A stretch of DNA of 64,000 nucleotides from Pseudisothecium myosuroides (Eukaryota > Streptophyta > Bryopsida > Hypnales > Lembophyllaceae): the NCBI GenBank assembly GCA_951799445.1, contig OX637295.1, positions 14,880,001 through 14,944,000 of the forward strand, in the 5' to 3' direction. The notes under the pieces were generated by a model that saw only the letters and a list, made by a program, of their open reading frames with translations, was not told where the DNA came from and searched no databases. Below, in pieces: positions 1-11,656 of this stretch. The translations under genes were made by a program, and so were the position numbers. Each line of letters starts with the position of its first letter. Positions within the stretch are counted from its first letter, which is position 1.

Positions 1-258
1 AATGCTTTTCACAAGCCAAATTCCATCACCCTTCCTCCACGCCCAAAAATGAATGTCACTCACTTAGATCACTTGCAGTAGTATGAATCTGACCATAAGA
101 TTCAGAAATGATCCCCACAAAAATGCAAAAAATGCGAAAAAAAGAATAAAACCAAGAACAGACACAAATCCGGCTCATTCTTTCTTCATCAAAATTCTCT
201 CATCAACACACATCCGCTCCGACGACGAAACCGCAACCCCAAGGACACGAATGCGCAC
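1..258 (-). other. First intron of the GMPP gene, partial
   Basis: The sequence follows the GT donor at 258-257 on the minus strand. It is AT-rich toward the window edge, and its translated frames do not resemble the GMPP protein. The intron is at least 258 bases long; its acceptor lies outside the window. Confidence 0.75.
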
Positions 259-369
259 CTGATGCAGAATCATGGGCTTGTTAGCAAAGTCCACCAGCGG
301 CTTGGGCACGCTCAGCGTGAGCGGCCTCAGTCTGGTGCCGAACCCACCGACCAAAATCAAGGCCTTCAT
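259..369 (-). CDS. VTC1: Mannose-1-phosphate guanylyltransferase (GDP-mannose pyrophosphorylase), first coding exon, partial
   Basis: This enzyme makes GDP-mannose from mannose-1-phosphate and GTP in the cytosol, feeding ascorbate synthesis, protein glycosylation and cell-wall polysaccharides. The exon encodes 37 residues beginning [18 protein letters not shown], the nucleotide-binding signature of sugar-phosphate nucleotidyltransferases, followed by the [13 protein letters not shown] segment that is near-invariant in eukaryotic GMPPs. The start at 369 is chosen because family members begin with MKAL; an in-frame ATG 11 codons upstream (402) adds residues the family lacks. The exon ends in CAG at 259 and a GT donor follows at 258-257, so reading on gives non-family residues and a stop. 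The rest of the gene lies beyond the left edge. The symbol follows the Arabidopsis VTC1/CYT1 orthologue. Identification is strong; the completeness and activity of the gene cannot be judged here. Confidence 0.9.
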
Positions 370-1488
370 GATGCTCCGATGCAACTCTTCCGACCAATGC
401 ACCTTCTCAAGCGGCTAAATCGCGCAATCCAAGCTTGCGAAACCCCCAAAAGAATGGTGCCCTTCCCTTACACCCTAATTCTTCCACTTCCAACTCTGTA
501 ACGAAATTCGATCTACAAGCGCTGCGCTGCGCTGCGACACAAACTCTCGCAATCCAGAGACAGAACAAGCTCGAAGGGGTGCAGTGGAAGAGGCTGGGAT
601 TGCAAGAGGAGAGACAGAGAGAGCTCGCGAGGAACCGACGGACTTGTAGCAGGGCGGACTGCGTGCTCTTATGCGGATTAGTAAGTTACGTTTGGGAGGG
701 AGTTACCAGCGCACATGGTGCCTTTAGTTAGTTGGTTCGGCACGTTGGGCCCTTGCGTTTCTATTTACAGTATACGGTCTACAGTAGGATACTGGGTGGA
801 GTAACGGAAATGTACCGTTCCTGGACATTTTTTATACAGGGCTGACTCGTTTCACTCTCTGGGTTGGGGGGAAAGGGATATAAAACGCATGATCCCAAAT
901 AACTTACTTGAGAGCCGGTGTGCCAGTGATGGGCGCCAAGCACACGGTCACTTCCATTTTTTCAATCGAGAATAGGGGTTCAGGGCAACGGTTATGGGGA
1001 ATTTTCTTGTGATTTTCGTGATTTCTTAGGTGCAATATGTACCAATGTTAGTAAAATGTAATAAACTTTGGTTGAGTAATATTTTTTTCTATGAATAGGT
1101 TAGTAATTAGAGATTTCCATTGTGGAAACATGGAAATATGTAGTCCAAAGTTAGGATGTGTGACAGGAGTTTTGGTGCATCAACAACCTCTACACAAAAT
1201 AGTCAAATAGTAAAATTAGGTTGCCCCACACTAATTTCTCAATATTCTACACTAAATAAATATTTATTGTTTCTCTACGAGAAAGAGTTACTTTTGAATT
1301 GATTATTGTTGTAATTGGGACTCATGAACCTCCATGTGTACAAACAAAAATATTTGAAGAAATATTTGTTGGCTTTTTTGGCTTGTAAAGTAATATTCTT
1401 GAAGTAAGGCCACCTAATTGTTAAAGCAACCTAATTTCACTATTTTGTGTAGAAATCTATTGGATTTCTTATTCAATTAATCCAAGAA
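370..1488 (-). promoter_or_regulatory. Presumed 5' leader and promoter of the GMPP gene, then intergenic DNA
   Basis: The stretch from 370 to about 720 is more GC-rich than its surroundings and purine/pyrimidine structured, as plant 5' leaders often are, so it probably holds the untranslated first part of the GMPP transcript. A minus-strand TATAAAAAA-like string lies at 828-836; it is a weak TATA candidate because it would imply a leader of more than 400 bases. From about 900 to 1488 the sequence is AT-rich and I see nothing in it. Transcription start and any leader intron cannot be placed from sequence alone. Confidence 0.3.
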
Positions 1489-2177
1489 TTAACCTCTAAA
1501 TGTTTTTGATTATTTTTTCACCAAAACCACTCTAAAACTGCCATTTCTAATACAAGTACCAAATTTTAGGGGAAAAAAATTTTTGAACACATGCAACCGT
1601 AGGATCTTATAGTACACTGGTTTAATAAGATGTAGAAAAAAATTCAGAATTTTCCACCACGCGGATTGTAAGTTAATAACGTTTGAATTGACAAAAACCC
1701 TTTTTGTCCCTTCAGAAAAACGGGCAACTGCCCTTCACAAGGTCACATTTGTATGAAAAAATGTCCAAAATAAATGACTTCAAAGTTTATTGTAGAGTAG
1801 CAATTCCATAACTACCCTCAAACTAAAACTCCTCATAACTTTTGACTCATTAATCCAAATGGAATAATTCAAAGCTTTCCATGTACATATAAATCTATAG
1901 AACCAATTTCAAATTTTTTATTTTTCAAAAAAGTGATTTTCAAAGAATTTTTTTGAGCTACCCGAGTTGCCCACTAATCATGAAAAATTACATATTATAC
2001 AATAACTTTTTAACCATGTAGTCAAAAGTTACGAAAATTGTTGGGCCTTAAAGCTACACCTCGGGCACATCTTGTGTGAAAATTTCAAAGAAAAATAATA
2101 AAATTTCCATTTGTAGTGAGCTGCCCAAAATTGCTATGTTGCCAAAAAAAAGTGATATTTGTTCCTTCAGGGGTTAA
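1489..2177 (+). mobile_element. TTAA-bounded non-autonomous element, copy A (internally deleted)
   Basis: One of six related copies in the window. It begins TTAACCTCTAAATG and ends CTTCAGGGGTTAA, so the ends are an imperfect inverted repeat of TTAACCCCTAAAG bounded by TTAA. Shared internal landmarks are CCGTAGGATCTTATAGTA, CTTCACAAGGTCACATTTG and CAACTTTTGACTC-like strings. At 689 bp it is about 240 bp shorter than the full copies: after GTCCAAAAT it jumps directly to the segment that reads ATGACTTCAAAGTTTATT. It contains no convincing ORF. TTAA target duplication and CCC-type ends resemble the piggyBac superfamily, but no transposase is present, so this class assignment is inference. Confidence 0.75.
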
Positions 2178-5100
2178 CCCCCACGACTTGATATTTATAA
2201 AATTGTTGGTAAAGTATTTCTTGAAACTTTTACTATGTTGTGAGGATTTTTGGAATGTGAGTGGAATATAACATTATTAACCAACCTATTCCTCTTGAAG
2301 ATTAGGACAATCCTTCTCTTGATCCCTAAGAATGAATTTAGTTTAATCTGCAAAATATTATTTAGTGGTTGGGAAGTTGCAATGCTAGGGCTCCCGATTT
2401 TGGGGCTCCCAACATAGGTTAATATAATGTTATGAAAACAAGTAGAACCTAAAGCATCTCCTATTTCCTATCTACATTTCAAATCTAACATTCATTTCCT
2501 ACCTACCATTTCATTTCAGATCGAACACTTCCGATCTACCATTTCAGCCCATAAATGTTGGATAATTGGGACATGAGCCCCCTTTTGGGTATCTTTGCCT
2601 TCCCTGTGCCCCTGCCCCTGCCCCTGCCTTGCAATGAAAGCAGAGACATTGTTTGTTTCAATGAAAGCCCCCCCCCCCCCCCCGCCTTTTGCAATTCAAC
2701 AAAAGGGAGCGAGAATGCTCCAGATAGCCAAATTCTTAACTACAGATGTGGACTCCCCCTCTTCCGTAATAATAGCAGCATTTTCCTTCAATGTCGGATT
2801 GTCAATTTGGGCCCAATCATGCACTCCACTGCCAAACTCATGTGCTACTGTAGTCCTTACAAAGCCGGCCATTCATTTCCCTTAAGACCCTGCAAAGCTA
2901 TTTTAGTCTCGTGGAATCAGTTCGCAAATGCAGCTCATCATACACCCAAAAAAAATTGGAAGTCACAGCCCAGGATCCCAAACCTTGTAGATTAGGCCTT
3001 TGTGACATTGTGACAATATAGAGTTGCATGTAAAAAAGTGACCTTTTCCTCCTATCTTGGAATTCAAATTGTCATAATTAGCTTGGCCATTCACTGCAAG
3101 TTAATAATATCGTACATGAATATTTCTTATAACTTTAAATTAAATTTCCACTTTAGAGTATGTTGTTTTTTTCCCAATAATTGAAGTAAAATATAATTGC
3201 ATTCACTGTCTTCTATCAAACTATTTATGAATCCAAGTTAAGAAGTTTGGGCAATCTCCTTGTTTTGAGAACTGAATGCAACTAAATTGCGTTGAGCAAA
3301 GTGCTAGCATTGCTAGGTCATGCACAATTCGACACAGTCACTTGTTTTGAATATAGTCAATTCTTTGTCCTAACATTATTGAAGTAACTTATATTGTTGC
3401 AAATTCAACATCAGGCCCTCCTGCACACCAACGCATTCTATTATGAATGACTATCTAAATCTTCCTCACAGTTGAAGCTCTAGCCAAGACTTGGTTTGAT
3501 CGCATCTTGAGAATGCAACTAAGTGAACTGAACCCTAGTCGAACTGTAGCATGCATACTGAGTCCAATAATCCAGGATTTTGTTTCATTTATTGACGGGA
3601 ATGTAAGTTAGATTAATCCAAGTAAGTTAACTTATTACTGGTATCAGCAGCCAGGCAGCCCTGGCTGAGTGCGCGGGGGCCTGAGTGTGGGCTGAGCAGA
3701 AAATAATTCCAATAATATATTCCCATTATTTATTTTTTTGACACAAATAAAGGGCATATATTCCCATTAGTATCACAGCCCCCAAAGCCTAAATAATAGA
3801 TGGCAGGGAGCTGAGATGGACGGACTGACGCAGACAGTGGAGGCCAAGTCCCAATTATAGTAAACAAAGAAACAAAAGGAACCAAAGGCGGGGTCAGGGG
3901 CAGGCAGTGGCTCGGTGAGTGACAGCCTGACTGAATGAACTGAATGACCTGGAATGATCAATCAGTCAGTCATTTTCATTCCAAGGGCGGAAAAAAATAT
4001 AAAAATAAAAATTTACAAATCACTTGATTCACTTCCCCACACTCACTCACCACCGTAGTCTCCTCTCGCAACAGCAATAATACAAGTCCCGTGTACGATT
4101 TCCACAAGCAGGTCAATACTGGTGTTTGTATGTATTGACCAATCTAATAACTTCCAGGGACATGGAGTGTGTCTGCGACTCATTCTATTCTTTTCTTTTT
4201 CTTTTCTTGAAACAAATGAAACAGAAGTGCGACCCATTCTCATTCTCAGTTTCCATTGTACGGAGCTTCTGAGTGAGAATGTCAGATGCCAGAAACTGTT
4301 TCGCACTCGGTTGGAAACGCGTGGTGATAGTTATTGGATAGGCTGTCAATATGTTTTGTGTGAATTATTAATTGCGTTTTTGGACCCTGTTGCCCGTTGA
4401 TTGGAGTGGAGTGTCCATCCGGAGTTCGATCAGTTGGGATGTCTGGGCCGGTTGGTTCGGTTGTACTGTACCAAGCATCCGTCCTCCTGTTTGTGGAAAT
4501 GATCGTTTTAACTTACATGCCACTGCATGAGCGGAGATCTGACTGAGATGAGCTGTGCATGGATTCGCCAGAAACTGTTGCCGACCCTGCAAAACACTCA
4601 GGGCCAGGGAGAGCATTGTTCATTAATTTTAAAACGCTGAGGAACAATGACACGGATGTGTAGTAAAATGGGATGCGAAGCACAGCAACTGAAGAGCTTT
4701 CACCCCAAGTTCAGTTAAGTTAGCTTTGCTTGGGTGCAACCTCTTTCAGTCTCCCTCTCTCTTTCCTCCTGAAGCAAATGATTGCCCACCTTTGGACAAA
4801 AGGAGGAGACTTGCGCTTGGAGGCTTTTGCTTGTGCATAACTTAGAATGATGGAGAATGAGGGCACAGCGGAAAAATGATTGGGAAAAGCAAATATCATA
4901 CTTCGGTATGAACCACAATTCCAAATTGTTCAATACAACTGAATGGAGTGGAGCTCAACATTGAGATCGGACTGAAGAAACAGGTAGCGCACAATGTCAA
5001 AGATGCAGATGGTAGATTCTCATTACCGGTAGGGTAGCCGTGGATTGAGATTGTTCAAAAGTCCTTGGATAATTGGGTTTAACCGCTTACCCTTAGATTG

Positions 5101-6155
5101 GAGATCTCAATAAGAAGCTGCATTGACTGCACTCTCGGAAGCTGATCAGTTACTAAGGTGGGTACCCCCCAAACTGCCACTTTTGGCTTCTGTGCCTATT
5201 TACTACTATTAGACTGGTCAAATTTCCATATTTCCTTGTTGGCAAGTGAAAGGAGTCAACAACAACAACAAAAAGAGGAGTCTCCAACTCACCATTTGGA
5301 TACTATATGCAAATGTCATGAAGGAACAAAGTTTGGTTCTAAAATAGTTACTTCCTCAAAGGTACATAATTGATTTTGGAGATGCACAAAGAGTGAAGAT
5401 GACGGTTTAGTGGCCCATAATGTCAATGCAAGAGAGTTCGCCATCGTGGCTTGTTTCAATTGGTTAAAGAGAGGTAGATTAAGATTGATAACGCTCGTTG
5501 CAAACCTTGTGCAAATTTTCAATAGGGTCGGTATGAAGTAGAAATTTCATTGGCATTAGAGAAACTTTCGACTCTCTAGAAGGTTGCCAAGCTTTGACAA
5601 GCAGGTTTAATTCTGGAGAGTTATGGAGCTACAAAAAGTACGGGAATCTATGACAAAAGCAATATTCACCTTGTGTGAATATCTTGACTAGCAAGTAGTA
5701 TATTTTGGTTTCTAATTCCAAAAGTTGTCAGAGATGATACTTGCTATGCACTAGTTTAACCGTGATTTTGTGGTTCCAAATATAAAATAATAACTGCCAC
5801 ACGCCTCCTCCATTAAACTACTCATATTTGTCGATCAATGCTATCAAATTTGGTTGTACCAACGAGGAGCAGGAATAGGGAAAAAGTCATCGTGTTGCCA
5901 AAATAAATGTCATCTAGGGGTATCATTCCACCCTCCTTAGCAGCCTTCTGGAGAATCAAAAGTTTCTCTAATGTTTGGGAGTGAGAGAAAGCTTAGAAAA
6001 AGCTTTGCTACTACCAACCGGTATTAACTTAGTGAGTGCGGATTCACCTAACATAATCTAAATGTAGGATACTTTTGCCTTTGTAGCATGTTTTGATTGG
6101 TTAGACAATCAAAGAAGGCAAACAGCTCAACTCTCCTACATTGACATTATGTCCT
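2178..6155. other. Intergenic stretch without supported genes; simple repeats
   Basis: I see no gene with splice-supported or family-supported coding sequence. It contains a CCCCTG trinucleotide-like run near 2606-2626 and a homopolymer run of C near 2670-2684. A 146-codon ORF at 2555-2995 owes its length partly to these low-complexity tracts. From about 3600 to 5150 the sequence is less AT-rich and looks single-copy within the window, but no exon could be recognised. Confidence 0.5.
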
Positions 6156-6277
6156 GTAATTGCAAAGCAGGCCAAGTTATAAAAATAATCGGAAGTTAGT
6201 ACCAACCTCGCCACCAGCGGCTCGGTAGGTCCTAAGCATGTGATTATTTTTTATAACTTGGCCTACTTTGCAATTAC
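6156..6277. repeat. Short hairpin with about 35-bp arms (MITE-like or foldback)
   Basis: The left arm GTAATTGCAAAGCAGGCC continues to about 6191, and its near-perfect reverse complement lies at 6242-6277. The loop of about 50 bases is more GC-rich (ACCTCGCCACCAGCGGCTCGG). No target duplication could be defined. A small foldback MITE is the simplest reading. A small-RNA precursor is possible because the arms pair almost completely. Confidence 0.6.
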
Positions 6278-7929
6278 CTAGTCCATTTTTGGGTGCCCAC
6301 CTTAACGTGATTTGGTTTGAGAAAAATCTACAAATGATGGAGTACTTTCGTCAAGTAGAAATACTAATAAGTTGCCTTCTTTGTAATCCAATACCTAAAC
6401 AAATAAATAAATAAATAAATCCATGTCTGAAAAAGATAGGACCATGTTATCATACTTTAAAATCCTTCAATATGTATGCAAAATTTTGCCACTATATTTG
6501 AACGAAAAATTCATTATTTTTATGTTTTAGTGATAAAATCACATCTTTTCCAAATTTCATGAAAAATTTAGATTTTTTGATGAAATTTAGAAGTTATTGT
6601 GATAATTTGAAATAAATTATAACAAAAATAATATATTTTAATATAAAAATTATACCTTTTATGTAAATTTTAGTGCAAAACAATTGTAAACTATATTGTT
6701 ACATTGTTTTAATAATTAACTTCCGATTACAATAATGTACACACTTTAAGGAATTTTAAAATGTTTCAAATGGAACACAATAGCACCTAGTTTATATTCT
6801 AAAAAAGGAACAAGGAGATCTTGTATCCCTTGACAGCCTTGAATAAATATATTCATAATGTATCTCGGTATTAAGAAGAACCAAAGAATTTTTTTAATTT
6901 GGAATTGAAACTAGACATGATATATTTCACTTTAATAAATTTCTCAAATTAAAAATAAATATGAAAAAATTTAAAAGACCAAATTCATGCTTTAAGAGTT
7001 TTTAAAAAAAATTGAAGATAAAGAACATTATTTACTAAGCAAGCATTGTTTTAATGTGTTATGAAGATAGTTCCAACTAAGGATTCTATAATAGGTAGAA
7101 AATAAACTCAATTATAAGTTGATTGAATTTTTAATTTCATATATTAGTTGTTAATCTTTTATTTCTTTTTGGATTTTCTTGAAAGAATTAGAAGTAAATG
7201 AACAAATTTCATAATTTCACTTTTCTGTCATGATTCAAATCTAGTATAAATTTGTTTAATATAATGTAATGCTTTATTATGGATAAATAGTGAATTTTAA
7301 GGTACTTACAAATTTTTTGTCAAGTTGAAAAGTTGAAAAATATTAAATGCTTTTTATAAAATATAAAAAGACATATTTGACTTTGAAATTGAAATTGAAA
7401 TTGAAATTTGAATCATATTGCTATTTTATATTTAATTCAAGGTTTGAAAAGGAAAATAACAAGATAAATAGACATTGAAATGATTTTATTTTATTTTGGT
7501 TGAACAATTCTTTTGAAGTACTATAATATTGTCTATGGTTTGGGAAGAATTGACATGAAAAAATATGTCATATGGTAGACGTGAGCTATGTGTCAAAACT
7601 TGTCGTTCTTACATTCAAGTATGTTCATTTTTTACTATAGGAGGAGGTTCAAATTCATATCCTTTTCTTCAAACTGCCATATAAGTGGCTTCAAAATAAC
7701 AGTGAGCGGATGTGAGTTGGAATGCCCATAATGTCAAAACATTAATGAGATTTGTTCATACTTCTTTAATGGATGGAATAAGAGCCAGGGAGGGTCCATT
7801 TCAAAACCAAGATGTGTCCACTTAATTTTTGTAAATAGGAATTGATTGACCAATTGCCTTCTTACACATGTTAAAAGAATGTAGGATTTGTTTAAGTTTA
7901 GTAAAGATTGCATTTAGGAACCTTGTGTA
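6278..7929. other. Very AT-rich intergenic stretch
   Basis: No gene is seen. An (AAAT)n run lies near 6399-6421, and a GAAATT run of about five units near 7384-7410. The remainder is AT-rich, with stop codons frequent in all frames. Confidence 0.5.
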
Positions 7930-8861
7930 TTACTTCCTAAAGTTCCTTGACTATGTTCTCACCAAAAATGCTCCAAAACTGTCATTTCTAGTACAAGTAC
8001 AATTTTTTTGGAAAATATCATTTTTGGACACATGTAACCGTAGGATCTTGTAGTAATCTGGTTTGAGAATATGTGGAAAAAATTTCAGAAATTTCCATCG
8101 TGTAGATTGGAAGATATTAGCGTTTGAAGTGGCAAAAGTCCTTTTTTTGGCCTTGCGAAAAACTGGGCAGCTGCACTTCACAAGGTCAGATTATTATGAA
8201 AAATTTCCAAAATAGTTGTGCTTCTTTGGATTCATTCTTCAAGGCAAGTTGGCTACATGCTTGAAAATTTTCAGATTATTTGGAATTGTACAACATATAG
8301 GAAAAAAATAGTAAGTAGAAAGAAGTAGAGAATGGTTCAAAACACTAAATTGTTAAGAAGGTAATTATGGAATTAAAAAATGCCAATCCCAATAGTTGCA
8401 ATGTTGTAATAAACAATCTACATCCTAAAATTATTATTTTTTTGAAAAGTATTGAAAATTGAGTGAAATAAACAACTTCAAAGTTTATTTTAGAGTAGAC
8501 AATCTATAATTGCCCGCAAACTGAAAATCCTCATAACGTTTGACTCATTGATCAGAATGGAATGATTCAAAGCTTTCCACGTATATATAAATCTAATAAA
8601 CCAATTTAAAATTTTTATTTTTGAAAAAAGTGATTTTTTTTTATTTGCCCGGACTGCCCAAGTTGAGAATTAAACAACATATTAAGCCATAACTTTTTAC
8701 TCATATTTTCAAATGTCATGAAATTTGGTGCATATGAAAGATATTCCTTGTCCCTTCCTTCTATAAAAATTTCAGCCCAAAATATGCAAATCTCCAGTCA
8801 CATGTACCTGCCCAAAATTTCTATGTTGCCAAAAAAGGCATGTTGGTCCTTTAGGGGTTAC
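7930..8861 (+). mobile_element. TTAA-type non-autonomous element, copy B, flanked by TTAC
   Basis: Full-length copy (about 930 bp) in the same orientation as copy A. The left end reads TTAC TTCCTAAAG and the right end CTTTAGGGG TTAC. The family is otherwise bounded by TTAA, so the same change on both sides suggests the outer four bases are a true target duplication. Internal landmarks (CCGTAGGATCTTGTAGTA, GCAGCTGCACTTCACAAGG, ACATATTAAGCCATAACTTTT) match the other copies. A 76-codon minus-strand ORF (7951-8181) is also present in copy E. Confidence 0.8.
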
Positions 8862-9733
8862 TTTTTGAATGCCACAGTGTTTGTTTTTGGTCAAGCCATA
8901 TCTTTTTTAGACTGCGCGTGTGTTGGTTTTGCAAGGCTTAGGATCACAAGTAGATGCCTATTGCATAATTCTTTGGAAATTCATAAGTAATTCATAAATG
9001 CTCCGAAAAATATGAAACCACTTGTGCTAGATTCTGCATCATTTTTTCTTCTTCAAGTGAAAAATAAGGAAAAATGCTTTCGGACATCTTAAACCCATCA
9101 TAAAGGCTGACCAGCCCTTACAGTGATGGTTTATGAGCACACTACCTTATTTGGGCTCTAGGAGAGTTGCAAGTTTCTGGCAAAGAGTTTGACTGGAATG
9201 GTATCAATCTATCGGAATATGCTGTCTTGCTCCAGGAGCAATTAGAACATGTTCTTGATCATTATAACTTGCTTGTAGAGGGTCGGTGACAAGGAGCATT
9301 TCTTTCGTGCAATTGGATCGGAACTTGATGGAGTTTCTTTTGATGATGACGGAAAATGCAGATACTCTTTGATTGTCTTCATGGCATGTTGTGAATGTCA
9401 GTATCGTGTTTCTTTGCAAGAAATGCTGTTGATTGCCCCATGCATTTATTTGTATAGAGAGCACAAGGATCTCACAATGCACAAGTCAAATAATCATGTG
9501 CAGAATGGGTACTCACTACTCAGCTGCAAGCATGGCAAGCAAAAAGAGTGACACACAATCGAACCTGAAACATGATCAACAGCTGCACAGTAATGCAAGT
9601 GTGCAAGTGAATGACTGAATGTAAGGCAGAGCAATCCAATGGCGTCAGTCACTCAATTCCGACATCTACTGCACACTCCCATTTGCGTCAATCACCTGCC
9701 CATTACCGCAACCTTAGCAACCCTTTAGCATCC
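8862..9733. other. Intergenic stretch
   Basis: No gene recognised. Only short unsupported ORFs are present on both strands; none has recognisable motifs. Confidence 0.45.
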
Positions 9734-11656
9734 TAAGAGCATCGCCACCCATTGACGGGGAAGCTCCCCGGCCCGGGCTAGGCAGGGGCCGGCCTCCAAA
9801 ACTTCTCCCACCGCGCACCCGGCCAGGGACAGAAGGAGCCCGGTCACGGCAAAATGAGCGCTGCAAACCATAGGACCCCGTTCCCTCCAAGCATGTTGAC
9901 TGAGGAAGTGAAGGTGTTAGTTTTCATTTTGTCGTGCTACGCATTGATGGGGCGTGGGAGGCTAGTGTTTGAACATTCAATTTTCCAGTAATGGTAGTAC
10001 TGGTGAATTTCAAACAAATAGAAGGCATGTTGTAGACAATGCGGAAGGTGATTCAAGTGTCAACATCAACTTGGCAATGAGTAGCCAAGGCGTCTAATTT
10101 CCATGTAACCAAAAAAAGGTGAAATATAAAGATTTTGCAAATCATTTATTTTCTTACAAACATGATTTATATTCTTCTCCTACACTATTTAATGAAGAGT
10201 GCTTGAAGTGTGCTTGAGGTGCACCTCAAGCACACCCCAAGCACACTTCACCAAAACTGAAAAGAAAAAAAAAAAAAATTGTTAAAAGAACTTATTCTCA
10301 ATATTTAAAAAAAAAAAGGGTGCTTGAGGTGTGCTTGAGGTGTGCTTGAGGTCCACCTCAAGCACACCTCAAGCACACCTCACTAAAATTGAAAAAAATA
10401 AAAATAAAAATAATTTGTTAAAAAATTCTATTTTCAATATTTAAAAAAAAAACAAGTGTGCTTGAGGTGTGCTTGAGGTCCACCTCAAGCACACCTCAAG
10501 CATACTTCACTAAAATTGCAAAAAAAAAAAAAAAAAAAATTGTTAAAAAATTCTATTCTCAATATTTTTTTTAAAAAAAAGGTGCTTGAGGTGTGCTTGA
10601 GGTAGACCTCAAGCACACCTCAAGCACACCGCAAGCATCCTTTGATTTTCTTAAAGATTTAGAATAGAATTTTTAACAAAATTATTTTTTAATTATTTTT
10701 TAATTCGAATGCAATGAAGTGTGTTTGAGGTGTGCTTGAGGTCCACCTCAAGCACACCTCAAGCACACCTCAAGCACACCTCAAGCACCCTTTTTTTTTT
10801 TTTTTTTTTTAAGATTGAGAATAAAATTTTTTACTAAATTTTTTAATTTAAAAAAAGCCGACTCAAATGCAACTAAGTGTGCTTGAGGTGTGCTTGAGGT
10901 CCACCTCAAGCACACGTCAAGCACACCTTGTTGTTTTTTCCATTTTTGAATGTTTTTTTTTACGTTTCTAATCTTAAATTCTTTTTCATTCCAATGCAAT
11001 GAGAGTATTGAAAGTGTGCTTTAAGTGTGCTTGGAGTAGACCTCAGATTTTGAGTGGGATTTTTTAACAATTTTTATTTAAATTTAAATTTATTCAAATT
11101 CAATGAAAGTAGTAAAAGTGTGCTTGAGGTGTACTTCAAGCATTCCTCAAGCACACCTCAAGGACATTTTGTTGTTTTTGAAAGTTTAAATAGGATTTTT
11201 TATCAAAGGCTTTTTTTTCTTTTTTTCCAATTAAGTGCAATGAGACTTGTTTTCAGAATTTGGATTAGGGTTTTCTACGAAAGCCTTTCTTTATTTTTTT
11301 TACCCCACAGCACTTCCTTGCTCCAAGCATTCTTCAAACTCCAGTCCGAAACAACTCACTCTTGCATTTTTTCAAAATTCACTGCGGAAACAACTTCCAG
11401 GCAAACTGAAGCTCATCACAGCTTCTTCTTCTCAGCCATTTCTGTCGGTACCTAGTTTTTTTCAAATTCCAACAAGCCTGACTATACAACTTGTCAGCCA
11501 AGTCATTAAACTTGTGTGATTGACTTTTTTTTACAGTGACCTCAGGCCGGGAATGAGTGGCATGCCTACCCGGGGAAAGGGAGACCCGGGAGGTACAGGG
11601 CCCCGGCCACCCATTTCCCCGGCCTTGTTTCCGGGGAATGGGTGGCGATGCTCTTA
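9734..11656. mobile_element. 1.9-kb inverted-repeat element with GC-rich ends and an internal hairpin array
   Basis: The left end carries TAAGAGCATCGCCACCCATT and the right end its exact reverse complement (20 bp). Just inside both ends the DNA is strongly GC-rich, with GGGG/CCCC and CCGG strings, in sharp contrast to the AT-rich neighbourhood. The interior is an array of eight hairpins, annotated separately. No transposase-like ORF is visible, so it is non-autonomous or a foldback unit. Similar GAGCATC...CC termini are common in plant inverted-repeat elements. I could not define a target duplication, so I leave the superfamily open. Confidence 0.65.
10199..11165. repeat. Array of eight CTTGAGG hairpins
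   Basis: Eight palindromic blocks built from the unit GTGTGCTTGAGG and its complement CCTCAAGCACAC sit at about 10199-10250, 10320-10382, 10456-10508, 10582-10640, 10719-10790, 10877-10930, 11012-11046 and 11117-11165. Most could form stems of 20-30 bp with almost no loop. Centre-to-centre spacing is roughly 125-160 bp, except 94 bp for the last pair. Spacers on the left read (A)n TTGTTAAAAAATTCTATT and on the right read as the reverse complement, so the array is itself palindromic about the fourth block. The seventh and eighth blocks are the most degenerate. Confidence 0.85.

Noticed and set aside
2555..2995. 146-codon ORF on the plus strand
   Set aside because: Its length depends on CCCCTG and poly-C low-complexity tracts. 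An overlapping frame is also open, there is no recognisable domain, and AT-rich DNA surrounds it.
10199..11165. CRISPR-like array
   Set aside because: The repeats are palindromic blocks with AT-rich, mutually similar spacers inside a transposon-like unit in a plant genome. Spacers are not unique and no cas genes exist.
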